Below are positions 1-8,710 of a DNA stretch of 64,000 nucleotides, one piece after another. Source of the DNA: Nocardia carnea NBRC 14403 (GTDB lineage Bacteria > Actinomycetota > Actinomycetes > Mycobacteriales > Mycobacteriaceae). A program made the position numbers and the translations under genes. The stretch lies in assembly GCF_000308515.1 (NCBI RefSeq), contig NZ_BAFV01000039.1, positions 310,001 to 374,000 of the forward strand, given 5' to 3'. The notes beneath the pieces were generated by a model that was given only the letters and a program-made list of their open reading frames with translations, had not been told where the DNA came from and ran no database searches. How positions within the stretch are numbered: the first letter of the stretch is position 1; every line of letters begins with the position of its first letter.

Positions 1-1
1 C

Positions 2-79
2 GAAGCGCTCAACCATTACACAACCCGAGGGGCGACACCGATCGGCCCCGGCGAGCCACCGCTGCTGGGTGAGGCATGA
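2..79 (+). CDS. C-terminal end of an upstream gene (partial, unidentified)
   Basis: An open frame enters from the left edge and stops at TGA 77-79, giving the tail EALNHYTTRGATPIGPGEPP followed by LLGEA. The piece is too short to assign to a family. If dihydrofolate reductase starts at GTG 69 the two genes overlap by 11 bases; if it starts at ATG 93 there are 13 bases between them. Either way the spacing suggests a shared transcript. Thymidylate synthase is a common upstream neighbour of this reductase, but I do not recognise its C terminus here. Confidence 0.45.
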   Translation, partial: EALNHYTTRGATPIGPGEPPLLGEA

Positions 80-92
80 TGAACCAGTGGTT

Positions 93-551
93 ATGACCCT
101 CATTGCCGCAGTGGCCCGCAACGGAGTGATCGGCCGCGACGGGGACCTTGCCTGGCGTGACCGGGAGGACCTGCAGCGGGTCAAGCGACTCACGATGGGG
201 AAGACACTGATCATGGGGCGGCGCACATTCGAATCCATCGGCCGGCCCCTGCCCGGGCGGACAACGATCGTGGTGACGCGCCGACATGCCTGGTCTCGGG
301 ACGGCGTCACGGTCGCCGGGTCCATCGATGAAGCAATCACTGCGGCCGACAGCGAGGAGATCATCTGTTTCGGCGGCGGCGAGATATACGCGCAGCTCAT
401 CAACGAGGCCGACCGCCTGGAAATCACAGAAATCGAAACCGGCCTCGACGGCGACGTCCACTTCCCGCCGATCGACCCCGGGCGCTGGCAGGAAACCGAA
501 CGCATACACCGCGACGGGTACAGCTGGGTCACCTATCTTCGACCGTCCTGA
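93..551 (+). CDS. folA: Dihydrofolate reductase
   Basis: Cytoplasmic reductase that converts dihydrofolate to tetrahydrofolate with NADPH, needed for thymidylate, purine and methionine synthesis. The N terminus MTLIAAVARNGVIGRDGDLAW is the classic family start. It is followed by the acidic substrate-binding position in RDREDLQRVKRLT, the NADPH motif MGKTLIMGRRTFESIG and the FGGGEIYAQL segment. The product is 152 residues from ATG 93, a usual bacterial length. GTG 69 or GTG 87 would add a few residues that are not part of the fold, so ATG 93 is preferred, although no strong ribosome site stands in front of it. It probably shares a transcript with the gene entering from the left edge. The trimethoprim target family is not in doubt; only the start is. 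Confidence 0.93.
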   Translation: MTLIAAVARNGVIGRDGDLAWRDREDLQRVKRLTMGKTLIMGRRTFESIGRPLPGRTTIVVTRRHAWSRDGVTVAGSIDEAITAADSEEIICFGGGEIYAQLINEADRLEITEIETGLDGDVHFPPIDPGRWQETERIHRDGYSWVTYLRPS

Positions 552-782
552 CAGGTGGGCAGGTGACGCCGCGGTTAGTCGAGCCATCGCCGGAAAGCAC
601 AACACCGTGCGGGTACTCGGCGAGATCTCGGCGCCCGCCCCTGCGGAATCCGCCACTGTTCGTGATAGTCCACACTCAGCACCGACCGGCCGCCCTGCCT
701 TGGCCGGCAGTCGACTCTGACTGTGGTAACGATGACAGGTGCGTGCCCCGGCGCACGGCCGGGGCCCTGAATACGGGGGGTT

Positions 783-1160
783 ATGACCGCGATAGCCAGA
801 TTCGGTGCAGTTTCTCTCGATAGCCGGGATCCGCACCATCTAGGGCAGTTCTATCGAGCGCTGCTGGATTTCGAGGTCCGGTACGAATCCGACGAGCTGG
901 TCGTTCTTCGGGGCGACGGAGTGATGCTGACGATCGAACTCGTGGAAAACCACCAGCCGCCGGACTGGCCCGGCGACCAGGTGCCCAAGCAAATGCATCT
1001 CGACCTCTTCGTCGACGATCTCGATACCGCGGAGAGAGCTGCGATCGAGCGTGGCGCGGTCAAGGCCGGCTATCAGCCTGCACCCGACCGCTGGCGGGTT
1101 CTGATCGATCCTTCGGGACACCCCTTCTGCCTCACAGTCCCACCAGGTGCAGCGGAGTGA
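783..1160 (+). CDS. VOC-family (glyoxalase-like) protein
   Basis: A 125-residue protein with one vicinal-oxygen-chelate module. It runs from AIARFGAVSLDSRDPHHLGQFYRALL through the central MHLDLFVDDLD strand to the closing WRVLIDPSGHPFCLTVPP, which is typical of the glyoxalase_6-like group. These proteins are metal-dependent dioxygenases, isomerases or resistance proteins, and the substrate cannot be read from sequence. The start ATG 783 follows a GGGG-rich stretch. The 231 bases before it hold nothing that I can recognise. The next gene starts just before or shortly after its stop. Confidence 0.8.
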   Translation: MTAIARFGAVSLDSRDPHHLGQFYRALLDFEVRYESDELVVLRGDGVMLTIELVENHQPPDWPGDQVPKQMHLDLFVDDLDTAERAAIERGAVKAGYQPAPDRWRVLIDPSGHPFCLTVPPGAAE

Positions 1161-1200
1161 GCCGACCGGCAGCGACTCTCACACTGACCGCTTCAGTCAT

Positions 1201-1962
1201 ATGGTGAATACCGTGGATTGGATTGTGCAGTCCGGCGCCGGAATCCGAGTCGAGTGGGGCCAGGCCGGCGCTCGGGCCTTGGGTCCACACAGCGCGGCGC
1301 TGGTGATAGTCGATGTGTTGTCCTTCACCACCACGGTATCGGTAGCCGTCGACGCCGGAACGGCGGTGCTTCCCTACCCGTGGCGGGACGACGGCGCGGA
1401 GGAATTCGCGGCACGAAACGATGCTGCCCTGGCGGTTGGGCGACGTGCGATATCCCCGCAGCGCCCCTGGTCGCTGTCGCCGACCGCACTGAGGAACGCA
1501 CCTGCACCGCACCGATTGGTTTTGCCATCACCGAATGGATCGGCTATCGCGGCGGCTGTTTCGGGGACGCCGATTGTCGCTGCGTGCCTGCGTAACTCCA
1601 CCGCCGTCGCCGCGTGGCTGGCCAGGCAAGGATGGGGCACGGCCGACCAGCCGATTGCGATCATCCCCGCCGGGGAACAGTGGCCCGGCCAGGACACAGT
1701 CCGGCCGGCCATCGAAGACTGGATCGGCGCCGGCGCGGTCGTTTCCGCTCTCGCCCGGACAGGAGCGGGGCCGCTCTCGGCGGAAGCAGTGGCGGCCAGG
1801 ACACTGTACGAGGGGATCAGGGAGGTGCCGAGACTGATCTCCGAATGCGCATCAGCCCGTCAGCTTGTCGATATGGGCTTCGGTAATGATGTCGCGGTGG
1901 CCACGGAAATGGACGCCACCACTACGGTCCCCGTGCTCGTAGATGGCGAGTTCGTCGCATAA
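1201..1962 (+). CDS. 2-phosphosulfolactate phosphatase (ComB) family protein
   Basis: About 253 residues with the ComB-family pattern: an early VIVDVLSFTTTVSVAVDAG segment, LPSPNGSAIAA in the middle, then VAACLRNSTAVAAWL and IPAGEQW, and a late RPAIEDWIGAGAVV. In archaea ComB dephosphorylates 2-phosphosulfolactate in coenzyme M synthesis. Actinobacteria do not make coenzyme M, so the substrate here is probably a different phosphoester. I use ATG 1201; GTG 1147, which overlaps the previous stop, would add 18 unconserved-looking residues. Neither start has a strong ribosome site. The gene follows the VOC protein on the same strand. Confidence 0.75.
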   Translation: MVNTVDWIVQSGAGIRVEWGQAGARALGPHSAALVIVDVLSFTTTVSVAVDAGTAVLPYPWRDDGAEEFAARNDAALAVGRRAISPQRPWSLSPTALRNAPAPHRLVLPSPNGSAIAAAVSGTPIVAACLRNSTAVAAWLARQGWGTADQPIAIIPAGEQWPGQDTVRPAIEDWIGAGAVVSALARTGAGPLSAEAVAARTLYEGIREVPRLISECASARQLVDMGFGNDVAVATEMDATTTVPVLVDGEFVA

Positions 1963-2059
1963 ACGTGGTCCACTTCCCTCGTCGATCCACCACCTCGAGC
2001 CCGGCACCGGCGTTCGAATGGCCCTGGCTTGACCGAGACACTCGAAACCCGACCGGCAG

Positions 2060-2458
2060 CTACCCGGTGCGGTGCGTTCGGGCGCTGAGCAGGAGTAACG
2101 CAGCCGGTAATGCGATAGCGCCGGCGAGCGCGACCATGAGTAGCGCACCCGTTGCCGGAGTGAGGTGGTCGAGCATGGTCCAGTGCACCAGGAAATGGGG
2201 AACGGACCAGGTCAAATACATGACCAGGGCAGTTCGAACCGCCCACCGGCCGCCGTGGACCACGGCCGCGCCGAGAACCACCGCGCTGGCCAGCGTCATC
2301 GCACCGTAATCGCGCATCAGATGCTCGTTGTAGGCCATACCCATGCCGACCACGGCGAATGCGAAGAACCGGGCGGGAAAGAACAACGCCCAGATACCGA
2401 CGACGATCTGGACGGCGGCAAGGAATCCGATGCCTGCACGGATCCCGGACCACATCAC
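2060..2458 (-). CDS. Small four-helix membrane protein
   Basis: A 132-residue integral membrane protein with four hydrophobic stretches: roughly residues 7-25, 28-45 with FFPARFFAF, 55-75, and 100-125. There is no catalytic motif. Its start codon overlaps the stop of the upstream NAD(P)-binding epimerase by four bases (2455-2458), so translation is probably coupled and the two act together or are at least co-expressed under the ECF sigma factor gene upstream. The LTWSVPHFLVHWTMLDHL segment is distinctive, but I cannot name the family. Confidence 0.7.
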   Translation of the reverse strand: MMWSGIRAGIGFLAAVQIVVGIWALFFPARFFAFAVVGMGMAYNEHLMRDYGAMTLASAVVLGAAVVHGGRWAVRTALVMYLTWSVPHFLVHWTMLDHLTPATGALLMVALAGAIALPAALLLLSARTHRTG

Positions 2459-3234
2459 CGGCCTCCTTCATGGGTCCGGCGACTGCCGAGAAATTCGTCG
2501 AATGTGATGCGCCCGACCGCGCGGTCCGGGGTGAGATGGTTGCCCGCACGGTAGTCGCGGAATACCTTGCCCGGCAGCCGGATCGGCAGTATCAGGCGCC
2601 GCCGCCCGATCGTCCGGTGGTAGGTGCGGGCCAGGTCGGCCAGGTCACGCACCTGCGGTCCGCCCAGGTCGGGTACCCGGTGCAGGGCCGGGCCGGCGAC
2701 GATCGAAACGAGCCGGTCCGCCACCTCGGTCACGTCGATCGGCTGAACGCACATCCCGGCCGGCACGATCGTGACCGGCGATACGCGCTGCGCATCGCAG
2801 ATCGCCGTGACAAGGTCGTGGAACTGCGTTGTGCGCAGGATCGTCCACGGCAGGCCCGATTCCTCGACCAGGTGTTCGCACGCCAGCTTGGCCCGGTAGT
2901 AGCCGAACTCGACGTTCTCGATGCCGACGATGGAGACATACACCAGGTGCGGGACGCCGGCGGCCCGCGCGGCCTCGATCAGATTGCCGGTCGCGGCCAC
3001 GTCACCTTTCCCGTTGGTCGTCGCCAAATGCACTATCGCATCGACACCGGCAACCGCACCGGCCGGTCCGCCGCGCGTGCGCAGATCACCGACCACCCAC
3101 TCCTGTGTGGCCGGTGCCCGGCTCTTACGGGTGAGCACCCGCACCCGGTGCCCCGCCTCGTTCAGCCGTGGTACCAGCGCGCGCCCCAGCCGCCCAGTAC
3201 CCCCGGTGACCAGCACTGTTTTCGATTCCGCCAT
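2455..3234 (-). CDS. NAD(P)-binding epimerase-like protein (SDR, NmrA type)
   Basis: A 259-residue atypical short-chain dehydrogenase. The Rossmann motif VLVTGGTGRLGRALV is at the very N terminus, and HLVYVSIVGIENV and ILRTTQFHDL follow, as in NmrA/NAD-dependent epimerases that bind a nucleotide cofactor without the usual Tyr-x3-Lys pair. The start ATG 3234 is preceded by GGAGTT, with the stop of the sigma factor gene 44 bases upstream. Epimerase-like oxidoreductases are one of the recurrent partner classes of ECF41 sigma factors, so it probably belongs to that regulon. A longer frame reaching back to 3384 would run into the sigma gene and is unlikely. Confidence 0.82.
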   Translation of the reverse strand: MAESKTVLVTGGTGRLGRALVPRLNEAGHRVRVLTRKSRAPATQEWVVGDLRTRGGPAGAVAGVDAIVHLATTNGKGDVAATGNLIEAARAAGVPHLVYVSIVGIENVEFGYYRAKLACEHLVEESGLPWTILRTTQFHDLVTAICDAQRVSPVTIVPAGMCVQPIDVTEVADRLVSIVAGPALHRVPDLGGPQVRDLADLARTYHRTIGRRRLILPIRLPGKVFRDYRAGNHLTPDRAVGRITFDEFLGSRRTHEGGR

Positions 3235-3277
3235 AACTCCTCCGTGGTCGGCGAGATTTTCTTCTCGACGTACACCA

Positions 3278-4249
3278 CTAGGAACCGGACAGCCCTTCGG
3301 AATGTGACAAGCCGTCCAGCTGCCGGCCGGCGAACCGGATCTTGTCCGGATTAGCAATGATCCGGAGGGTGGTGAGCCGGCCATCCACGATCTCCGGCAC
3401 GAATACCCCGATCAGTGAGGCGGAATACCGGGCGATACCGGCCGGTGCACCGTTCACCTCATGAATGGACACGGTCAGACCGGCATCGAAGCGACCGGTA
3501 ATGGATGCCAGGTATCGCGCGACCTTCGCCGCACCGCGAACCGGACGCCGCGCCACTCCCGGGGCGCCGCCACCGTCGGCGACGGATGTCGCATCCTCGG
3601 CCAGCATCAGCTCCAGGGCAGCCAGGTCACCGCCCTGCGCCGCGTCGAGAAACCGCTCCACCAGCTCCTGGTGTCCGCGCCTGTCGCCGGTATCTGGGCG
3701 TTGCCCGGTGCCGGCGAGCCGGTTGCGCGCACGATGATGCAACTGCCGGCAGTTCGAGTCGGACAGGTCGAGCACCGCAGCCACCTCGCTATGGCTGTAT
3801 CCGAACGCTTCGCGAAGCACGAACACCGCGCGCTCGGCCGGAGTGAGCCGCTCGGCGAGCAGGAGAAACCCCAGCGATATCGTGTCGCGCTGCTCGGCAG
3901 TCTCCAGCGGATCGAGCACACCGTCACCGGTCAGCACCGGTTCCGGCAGCCAGGGCCCGATGTAGTGCTCCCGCCGGTACCGGGCCGAACCCAGCAGGTT
4001 CAGGCACAGATTCGTCGTGACTTTCACGAGCCATGCATCCGGCTTCCCGACCGAGCCCGGCTCGATGCGCTGCCAACGCAGGAAGGCATCCTGCACGATA
4101 TCTTCCGCGTCCATGGCAGACCCAAGCATCCGATACGCCAAGCCGAACAACCGCCGGCGTTGCCGCTCGAACTCGTCGACCGTCCCGTGCGCCACCACTC
4201 CAGTCTTCCGCACCGCATATCCGGCGAGGGACCTAGGTCGCTCGGACAC
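3278..4249 (-). CDS. ECF41-type RNA polymerase sigma factor with SnoaL-like C-terminal domain
   Basis: Extracytoplasmic-function sigma factor. Sigma region 2 is seen in RRRLFGLAYRMLGSAMDAED and region 4 in AERAVFVLREAFGYSHSEVA. The C-terminal extension of about 100 residues has the SnoaL-like fold used by ECF41 factors in place of a separate anti-sigma. The ECF41 hallmarks DGGG (ADGGGAPG) and NPDK (NPDKIRF) are both present, although the lysine after DGGG is replaced. GTG 4249 gives 323 residues. GTG 4195, with GGAG just upstream, gives 305 and starts closer to the conserved region, so it may be the true start. The downstream epimerase and membrane protein form its likely operon. Confidence 0.88.
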   Translation of the reverse strand: MSERPRSLAGYAVRKTGVVAHGTVDEFERQRRRLFGLAYRMLGSAMDAEDIVQDAFLRWQRIEPGSVGKPDAWLVKVTTNLCLNLLGSARYRREHYIGPWLPEPVLTGDGVLDPLETAEQRDTISLGFLLLAERLTPAERAVFVLREAFGYSHSEVAAVLDLSDSNCRQLHHRARNRLAGTGQRPDTGDRRGHQELVERFLDAAQGGDLAALELMLAEDATSVADGGGAPGVARRPVRGAAKVARYLASITGRFDAGLTVSIHEVNGAPAGIARYSASLIGVFVPEIVDGRLTTLRIIANPDKIRFAGRQLDGLSHSEGLSGS

Positions 4250-4438
4250 GCCGAGTCACTGCAAGCCGCGACTCCGGGCGTCGCGCTCAGTTGAGTGGTC
4301 GGCCAATGCTGCTCGAGCTTTTCCCCGCACCGAAGTCGTTCTGCCGCCACAGCGGTCGCCTTCTGCGTCGGCGGCGCGATCGAACCGCGAAACGAGGTAA
4401 TCACGGCGAGAGGGGCATCGGAGAACCATATCGGACCT

Positions 4439-5698
4439 TTATCGCCGCCCGAAGGCGAGTGCGACGTTGTGTCCGCCGAATCCGAAGGAATTGTTGATCG
4501 CGTAGTCGATTCGGCCGCGGCGGGGTGCGCCGGTGACGATATCGAGGTCGATCGCGGGGTCCTGGTGGTCCAGGTTCAGGGTCGGCGGGATGATTTCGTC
4601 GCGGATGCTGAGAACGGTCAGTACCGATTCCAGTGCGCCGGCGGCTCCGATCGAATGGCCCAGCGCCGATTTCGGCGCGTATACGGCGGGATGGGTGCCG
4701 ATGGCCTGGGTGATCGCGGATGCTTCGGCGGTATCGCCGATCGGTGTCGCGGTGGCGTGCGCGTTGACATGGGTGATGTCTTGTCCGGTCAGGCCCGCGG
4801 TCTGCACGGCGCGGGTGATCGCGCGCGCCGCGCCGGTGCCCTGGGGGTCGGGTGCGACGAGATGGAAACCGTCGGACGTGATTCCGGCCCCGAGCAACCG
4901 GGCGAGGACGGTGGCGCCGCGGGCTCGGGCGTGCTCCTCGGTTTCGAGGATCAGCAGGGCGCCCGCTTCGCCGAAGACGAAACCGTCGCGGTCGGCGTCG
5001 AAGGGACGCGACGCGCCTTCCGGGTCGTCGTTGCGGGTACTCATCGCCCGCATCATCGAGAACGCCGCGATCGGCACGGGATCGATATAGCCTTCGACAC
5101 CGCCGGCGACCACCATATCGGCGTCGCCCATCGCGATCATCTGCCAGGCGCGCGCGATGGCCTCGGAACCGGACGAACACGCCGATACCGGGGTCACCAC
5201 ACCGGCGCGGGCCCGGAGTTCGAGCCCGACCACGGCTGCCGGGCCGTTGGGCATCATCATCTGGACCGCCAGCGGCGAAACCCGCCGGTAGCCACTGCTT
5301 TCGAGGGTGTCACGGGATTCCACGACCGCATCACCGCCACCCTGACCGGTGCCGATGGCCACCGCGAGCCGGTCACGGTCGACGTCCGGGCTGCCCGCAT
5401 TCCGCCAGAGCTCCCGCCCGAGCACCGTGGCCAGGCGTTCCACATAGGCCAGACGCCGCAACTCCACCCGGGTCAGATGTGTATCCGGCCGGACCTTCAA
5501 CGGCCCGCCGATCCGCACCGGGAGGTCGTGTTCCCGGACCCAGCTCTCCTCCAGGCGGACGATGCCGGACGCACCCTCCAGTAGGCCGGTCCAGGTCGCG
5601 TCGATATCTCCGGCGAGAGAGGTCGAGGCCGCCACCGCTGTGACGACGATATCGGGGAACCTCCCGTCGACCGCGAACGGATTCCGAACCTGCACCAT
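4439..5698 (-). CDS. Beta-ketoacyl-ACP synthase II (KasA/KasB-like)
   Basis: A 419-residue condensing enzyme that extends acyl-ACP with malonyl-ACP in fatty or mycolic acid synthesis. The catalytic triad is visible: Cys in [14 protein letters not shown], His in [11 protein letters not shown] and His in [12 protein letters not shown], with the C-terminal [13 protein letters not shown]. The N terminus [20 protein letters not shown] resembles mycobacterial Kas proteins. It stands alone and is not in the usual fabD-acpM-kasA-kasB-accD6 order, so it may be an accessory paralogue for modified mycolates or another lipid. The 122 bases upstream and the 188 bases downstream hold no gene. Confidence 0.9.
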   Translation of the reverse strand: MVQVRNPFAVDGRFPDIVVTAVAASTSLAGDIDATWTGLLEGASGIVRLEESWVREHDLPVRIGGPLKVRPDTHLTRVELRRLAYVERLATVLGRELWRNAGSPDVDRDRLAVAIGTGQGGGDAVVESRDTLESSGYRRVSPLAVQMMMPNGPAAVVGLELRARAGVVTPVSACSSGSEAIARAWQMIAMGDADMVVAGGVEGYIDPVPIAAFSMMRAMSTRNDDPEGASRPFDADRDGFVFGEAGALLILETEEHARARGATVLARLLGAGITSDGFHLVAPDPQGTGAARAITRAVQTAGLTGQDITHVNAHATATPIGDTAEASAITQAIGTHPAVYAPKSALGHSIGAAGALESVLTVLSIRDEIIPPTLNLDHQDPAIDLDIVTGAPRRGRIDYAINNSFGFGGHNVALAFGRR

Positions 5699-5821
5699 GC
5701 GCCTCCCTGCTCAGCCGGTAATCGGCTATCGACCCTCTGGTTGTCCCCTCGACTACGTGAGCATTCCATCGAAACCACCGGAGCGGAGGAGAATCTCCAG
5801 ATGCGCTGCCGGGGGTCCGGG

Positions 5822-6628
5822 CTACTGCCAGGTCGCGGAATCGGGGTCGATGCCGTGGGTCCGGGCGGCGGCGTCGACGATGCGGCGGAACCAGGTGGCG
5901 AGGCCGGCGCGGATCCTGTCGTAGTGGGCGGCAAAGCCCGGATCGTCTTCGTACATGCGGCCCAGGCAGACCTGCATCTGCCTGCTGAGGGGAAAGTACG
6001 CGGAACTGAACACTTCGCGGTGCCGCTCTACGAGCTGATTCGCTTCCGTACTGCCGGGGTCGACACCGGCGTCCATCGCGTCGGCGAGCGCGCGGTCGAC
6101 GGCGGTGACGCTGTCGGCGACGGCCTGCCATTGTTGCGGATTCCGGGCCGCCGAGCGTTCGGCGTACTGCTGCCATTGCGCGGTATCGCCGTAGCGTTCC
6201 CGGGCTCGGGCCGGCCAGTCCGGGTTCCATCGGGGCCCGAAGACCTCGGCCTGCTGGCCGGCGGTGAGGAGTGGGCCGCGCTCGTGGGCTTCTATCATCC
6301 GGTCCAGGCCGGCGCCGAGCTGTTCGAGGCGGTCGATGCGTTCGGCGACCTGGGCACGCTGGGCGCGCAGAGCTTCGGCCACGTCGGCGTCCGGGTCGTC
6401 CATGATGCGCTGGATCCGGTCCAAACCGAGACCGAGTTCGCGGTACACGACGATGCGGTGCAGGCGTTCGAGGTCGCGCGCGGTGTACAGCCGGTATCCG
6501 GCGGCCGTACGCAGCGAGGGCCGCGCCAGGCCGATCCCATCCCAGTGGTGCAGCGCGCGGACCGTCACACCCAGACGCGTCGCGGCCTGACCGACGGTCA
6601 GACCGTCGGCGTGGGTGGTGTCGGTCAT
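5822..6628 (-). CDS. MerR-family regulator with TipAS effector domain
   Basis: A 268-residue regulator. The MerR helix-turn-helix spans about residues 8-75 (TVGQAATRLGVTVRALHHWDGIGL), followed by a coiled-coil dimer helix and a C-terminal TipAS domain of about 130 residues (WQQYAERSAARNPQQWQ through LATWFRRIVDAAARTHGID). In TipA this domain binds peptide antibiotics covalently or tightly and triggers multidrug response genes. ATG 6628 is chosen because it lies 11 bases after the upstream M56 protease stop; the frame extends further but would overlap that gene. Being last in the BlaI operon, it may broaden an antibiotic-stress response. Confidence 0.85.
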   Translation of the reverse strand: MTDTTHADGLTVGQAATRLGVTVRALHHWDGIGLARPSLRTAAGYRLYTARDLERLHRIVVYRELGLGLDRIQRIMDDPDADVAEALRAQRAQVAERIDRLEQLGAGLDRMIEAHERGPLLTAGQQAEVFGPRWNPDWPARARERYGDTAQWQQYAERSAARNPQQWQAVADSVTAVDRALADAMDAGVDPGSTEANQLVERHREVFSSAYFPLSRQMQVCLGRMYEDDPGFAAHYDRIRAGLATWFRRIVDAAARTHGIDPDSATWQ

Positions 6629-6639
6629 GCCTGCCATTC

Positions 6640-7638
6640 TCAAATCCCCGTGGCACACCCGGACAGCACGACATACAGGTAGGGCCCATGGACGGCCACC
6701 ACCACCGTGGCGAAAGCGAGCAGCTGTATGCCCAGTGTCGACGCCGGGAGCACTGCCGAACGGGCTCGGGTGGGCGATACCAGATGGCCGATCCGGTCGG
6801 GCCCCGCGGCATGGAGCAGTAGGCCCGTAAGAGGTGTACCCGGAGCTGCGGTGAGGTGGCTTCCGGGCGTACCGAGTTTGAGCAGCGCGCTCGCCAATGC
6901 CGGTGTGCCTGCGTGATCGCGGGCCGCGTTGTCCGCCGCGATCTCGAGATAGTGCGGGATCGCATCGGCGATCGCCGATACCAACGGCACCCAGCGCAGC
7001 GGCCAGGTCGACGCACCGAGCAGCGTCAGGATCACATGGTGGTGCTGGCGCAGGTGAGCGCTTTCGTGCTCGAGGACCGCCGCGAGCTCATCGGGCTCCA
7101 GCGAGGCATACAGTCCGTCGGAGACGACGATCCCGCCGTACCGGCGCGGCAGGGAGAACGCCACCGGTCGTGGATCATCGATCACCAGGACGCGATGCCC
7201 GCCGATGCGCGCCGTGCGGGCTCGGTCCGCAAGCACCTGCGCGGCCGACCGGGTGGCGCGGTGGCGGCACAGCCACCGCGGTATCCCCATCCCCAGCAGG
7301 GCGACCAACGCGAACGCCGGTAGCAGCAGAAGCATCACGACGGGAATCGCCGTGTCCACGGTGGTCGGGGCGAACGGGCTGGCGGCATTTAGGCACTGCC
7401 GGCAGGCTTCGGCGAACGGCGCAGGAAGCACACTCGGACCGGTGACCATCCACGCCGCCATCAGGCTCAGTGACGCGACGGCGAGGACCCACAGCAGCAG
7501 GCTGCCGGTGAGGACGAGTACCGCCGTCCGGGGTACCCGCGTCAGCGCCGGTGCGGCGGCACGGACAAGCCCGGGCCCGCCCACCGAGGACGCGGCCAGT
7601 ACGAGCGCCAGAACGGCCGGGACGACCAGTGCGCTCAT
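6640..7638 (-). CDS. M56-family membrane metalloprotease (BlaR1-like)
   Basis: A 332-residue integral membrane protease. Several hydrophobic segments flank a cytoplasmic zinc-protease core with the HExxH-type motif in LEHESAHLRQHHHV. It lacks the C-terminal penicillin-binding sensor domain of true BlaR1, as do most actinobacterial M56 partners of BlaI. The expected role is cleavage of the BlaI repressor encoded immediately upstream, whose stop overlaps this start by four bases (7635-7638). What it senses cannot be read from the sequence. The tail ends in a short hydrophobic segment. Confidence 0.86.
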   Translation of the reverse strand: MSALVVPAVLALVLAASSVGGPGLVRAAAPALTRVPRTAVLVLTGSLLLWVLAVASLSLMAAWMVTGPSVLPAPFAEACRQCLNAASPFAPTTVDTAIPVVMLLLLPAFALVALLGMGIPRWLCRHRATRSAAQVLADRARTARIGGHRVLVIDDPRPVAFSLPRRYGGIVVSDGLYASLEPDELAAVLEHESAHLRQHHHVILTLLGASTWPLRWVPLVSAIADAIPHYLEIAADNAARDHAGTPALASALLKLGTPGSHLTAAPGTPLTGLLLHAAGPDRIGHLVSPTRARSAVLPASTLGIQLLAFATVVVAVHGPYLYVVLSGCATGI

Positions 7639-8024
7639 CCGCTGCGCCCGCTCTTGCCGAGGTAGTCGCGGAGCAGCTGCAGGTCACGCTGATCGATATC
7701 GTCGATGAAATGCAGGATCGACGCCATCGGGTCGTTGCTGGTGGACAGCGCCTGTTTCATGAGCTGGGCGGCGTGCTTCTCCCGGGTGTGGCGCGGCGCG
7801 TAGCGCACGGACCGGCCCTCCCGTTCGGGGGTGACGAGTTGTTTGCGTTCGAGGTTGGTGAACACGGTGGCGATGGTGGTGTAGGCGAGGTCACCGCCGA
7901 GCCGGGTGATCACCTGCCGGATCGTGGCGGCCCCGTGATCCCACAGCACGTCCATCACCTGTTGTTCGAGGGCACCCAGCCGCACCGGCTCGGACTGCTG
8001 ATCGCGCTTCTTCCCGGACACCAT
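7635..8024 (-). CDS. blaI: BlaI/MecI/CopY-family transcriptional repressor
   Basis: A 129-residue winged-helix repressor. LGALEQQVMDVLWDHGAATI and LAYTTIATVFTNLERKQLV form the DNA-binding domain, and the C-terminal part (HFIDDIDQRDLQLLRDYL) the dimer region containing the protease-sensitive linker. It is translationally coupled to the M56 protease downstream and starts seven bases after the stop of the membrane protein. The dyad repeats at 8584-8633, between this operon and the divergent DsbA gene, are its obvious candidate operators. ATG 8024 has GGGAGG very close upstream. Confidence 0.9.
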   Translation of the reverse strand: MVSGKKRDQQSEPVRLGALEQQVMDVLWDHGAATIRQVITRLGGDLAYTTIATVFTNLERKQLVTPEREGRSVRYAPRHTREKHAAQLMKQALSTSNDPMASILHFIDDIDQRDLQLLRDYLGKSGRSG

Positions 8025-8031
8025 GACCTCC

Positions 8032-8577
8032 CTACCGTACTGCAGGCACCGGGCATACGACCTGGCCCTGGAGTCGCCGCACGACGGCGACCGCGGACAG
8101 CACGAGCGCGGTCGCGGCCAGAACCGGCTGGGCGGGCGCGAACCAGGTCAGGGCCCCGGTGTAGCCGAGAGCGAGTAGCGCGATCTTGTTGCAGACCGGG
8201 CAGCCGACCGCGAACCAGGCCAGCACCGCGGCGAATCCGCCGAGCCGGGCACTGCGCCGGTCCGAACCGTCGCCGGCTCCCGCCGGTTCGTCGGATCGGG
8301 GAGTCTCTGCGGCGCCCGGGCGCACATAGGTGGCGAACAAGATGCCGGTGAGTACGGACGTGACGATCCACACCGGGTAGTTCCACGGCTCGGGCGGTAT
8401 CTCCCGCCCGAAGATCGGGTTCGGAATCAGGACGGTGACGAGACCGACCACCACACCGACCAGCACGGCCGCCGTCGCGGCCAGGCCCAGCTGCCGAGGA
8501 CTCCACGCATACAACGCCTGCGCCGCGAGACCCAGCGACGTTTTCCGGCGACTCATCCACTGTTCGATCCGACTCAC
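8032..8577 (-). CDS. Membrane protein with CPVCNK motif, BlaI operon
   Basis: A membrane protein of 174 residues from ATG 8556, or 181 from GTG 8577. It has hydrophobic segments near residues 30-50, 70-90, 120-140 and 150-170. A conserved-looking VGCPVCNKIALLALGY motif puts a CxxC pair at a membrane edge, suggesting a redox or metal role linked to the DsbA and CcdA homologues divergently encoded next door. GTG 8577 lies directly at the operator array and would need leaderless translation. It starts the operon membrane protein-blaI-M56-TipAS. I do not know a named family for it. Confidence 0.75.
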   Translation of the reverse strand: MSRIEQWMSRRKTSLGLAAQALYAWSPRQLGLAATAAVLVGVVVGLVTVLIPNPIFGREIPPEPWNYPVWIVTSVLTGILFATYVRPGAAETPRSDEPAGAGDGSDRRSARLGGFAAVLAWFAVGCPVCNKIALLALGYTGALTWFAPAQPVLAATALVLSAVAVVRRLQGQVVCPVPAVR

Positions 8578-8583
8578 GGTTTT

Positions 8584-8633
8584 ACTATGCCGGATAGTCG
8601 ACTATCTTGCATAGTCGACTATCCGAGATAGTC
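8584..8633. promoter_or_regulatory. Operator array, dyad ATAGTCGACTAT at 17-bp phase (probable BlaI sites)
   Basis: Two complete 12-bp palindromes ATAGTCGACTAT lie at 8594-8605 and 8611-8622. They are flanked by a single right half ACTAT at 8584-8588 and a single left half ATAGTC at 8628-8633. The dyad centres are at 8582.5, 8599.5, 8616.5 and 8633.5, so every interval is exactly 17 bp. The array sits between the divergent membrane protein/blaI operon and the DsbA/CcdA genes and could repress both. Assignment to BlaI is inferred from the neighbouring gene and from the dyad form of BlaI sites. Confidence 0.8.
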
Positions 8634-8710
8634 GCCCCCACCGCCCGGCACCCGATGCCGGTGGAGCGCGCCGGGCGACAGCACCCTCCCGACCAGTAAG
8701 GAGCACGACG

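Noticed and set aside
1860..2549. 229-codon minus-strand frame spanning the membrane protein and epimerase ends
   Set aside because: It overlaps two well-supported genes in another frame and reads as Arg-rich shadow text.
3303..3309. TGTCACA on the minus strand near the end of the ECF41 sigma gene, resembling the ECF41 -35 element
   Set aside because: The nearest CGTC is 32 bases downstream rather than about 16, and the site lies inside the sigma coding sequence. It may be chance.
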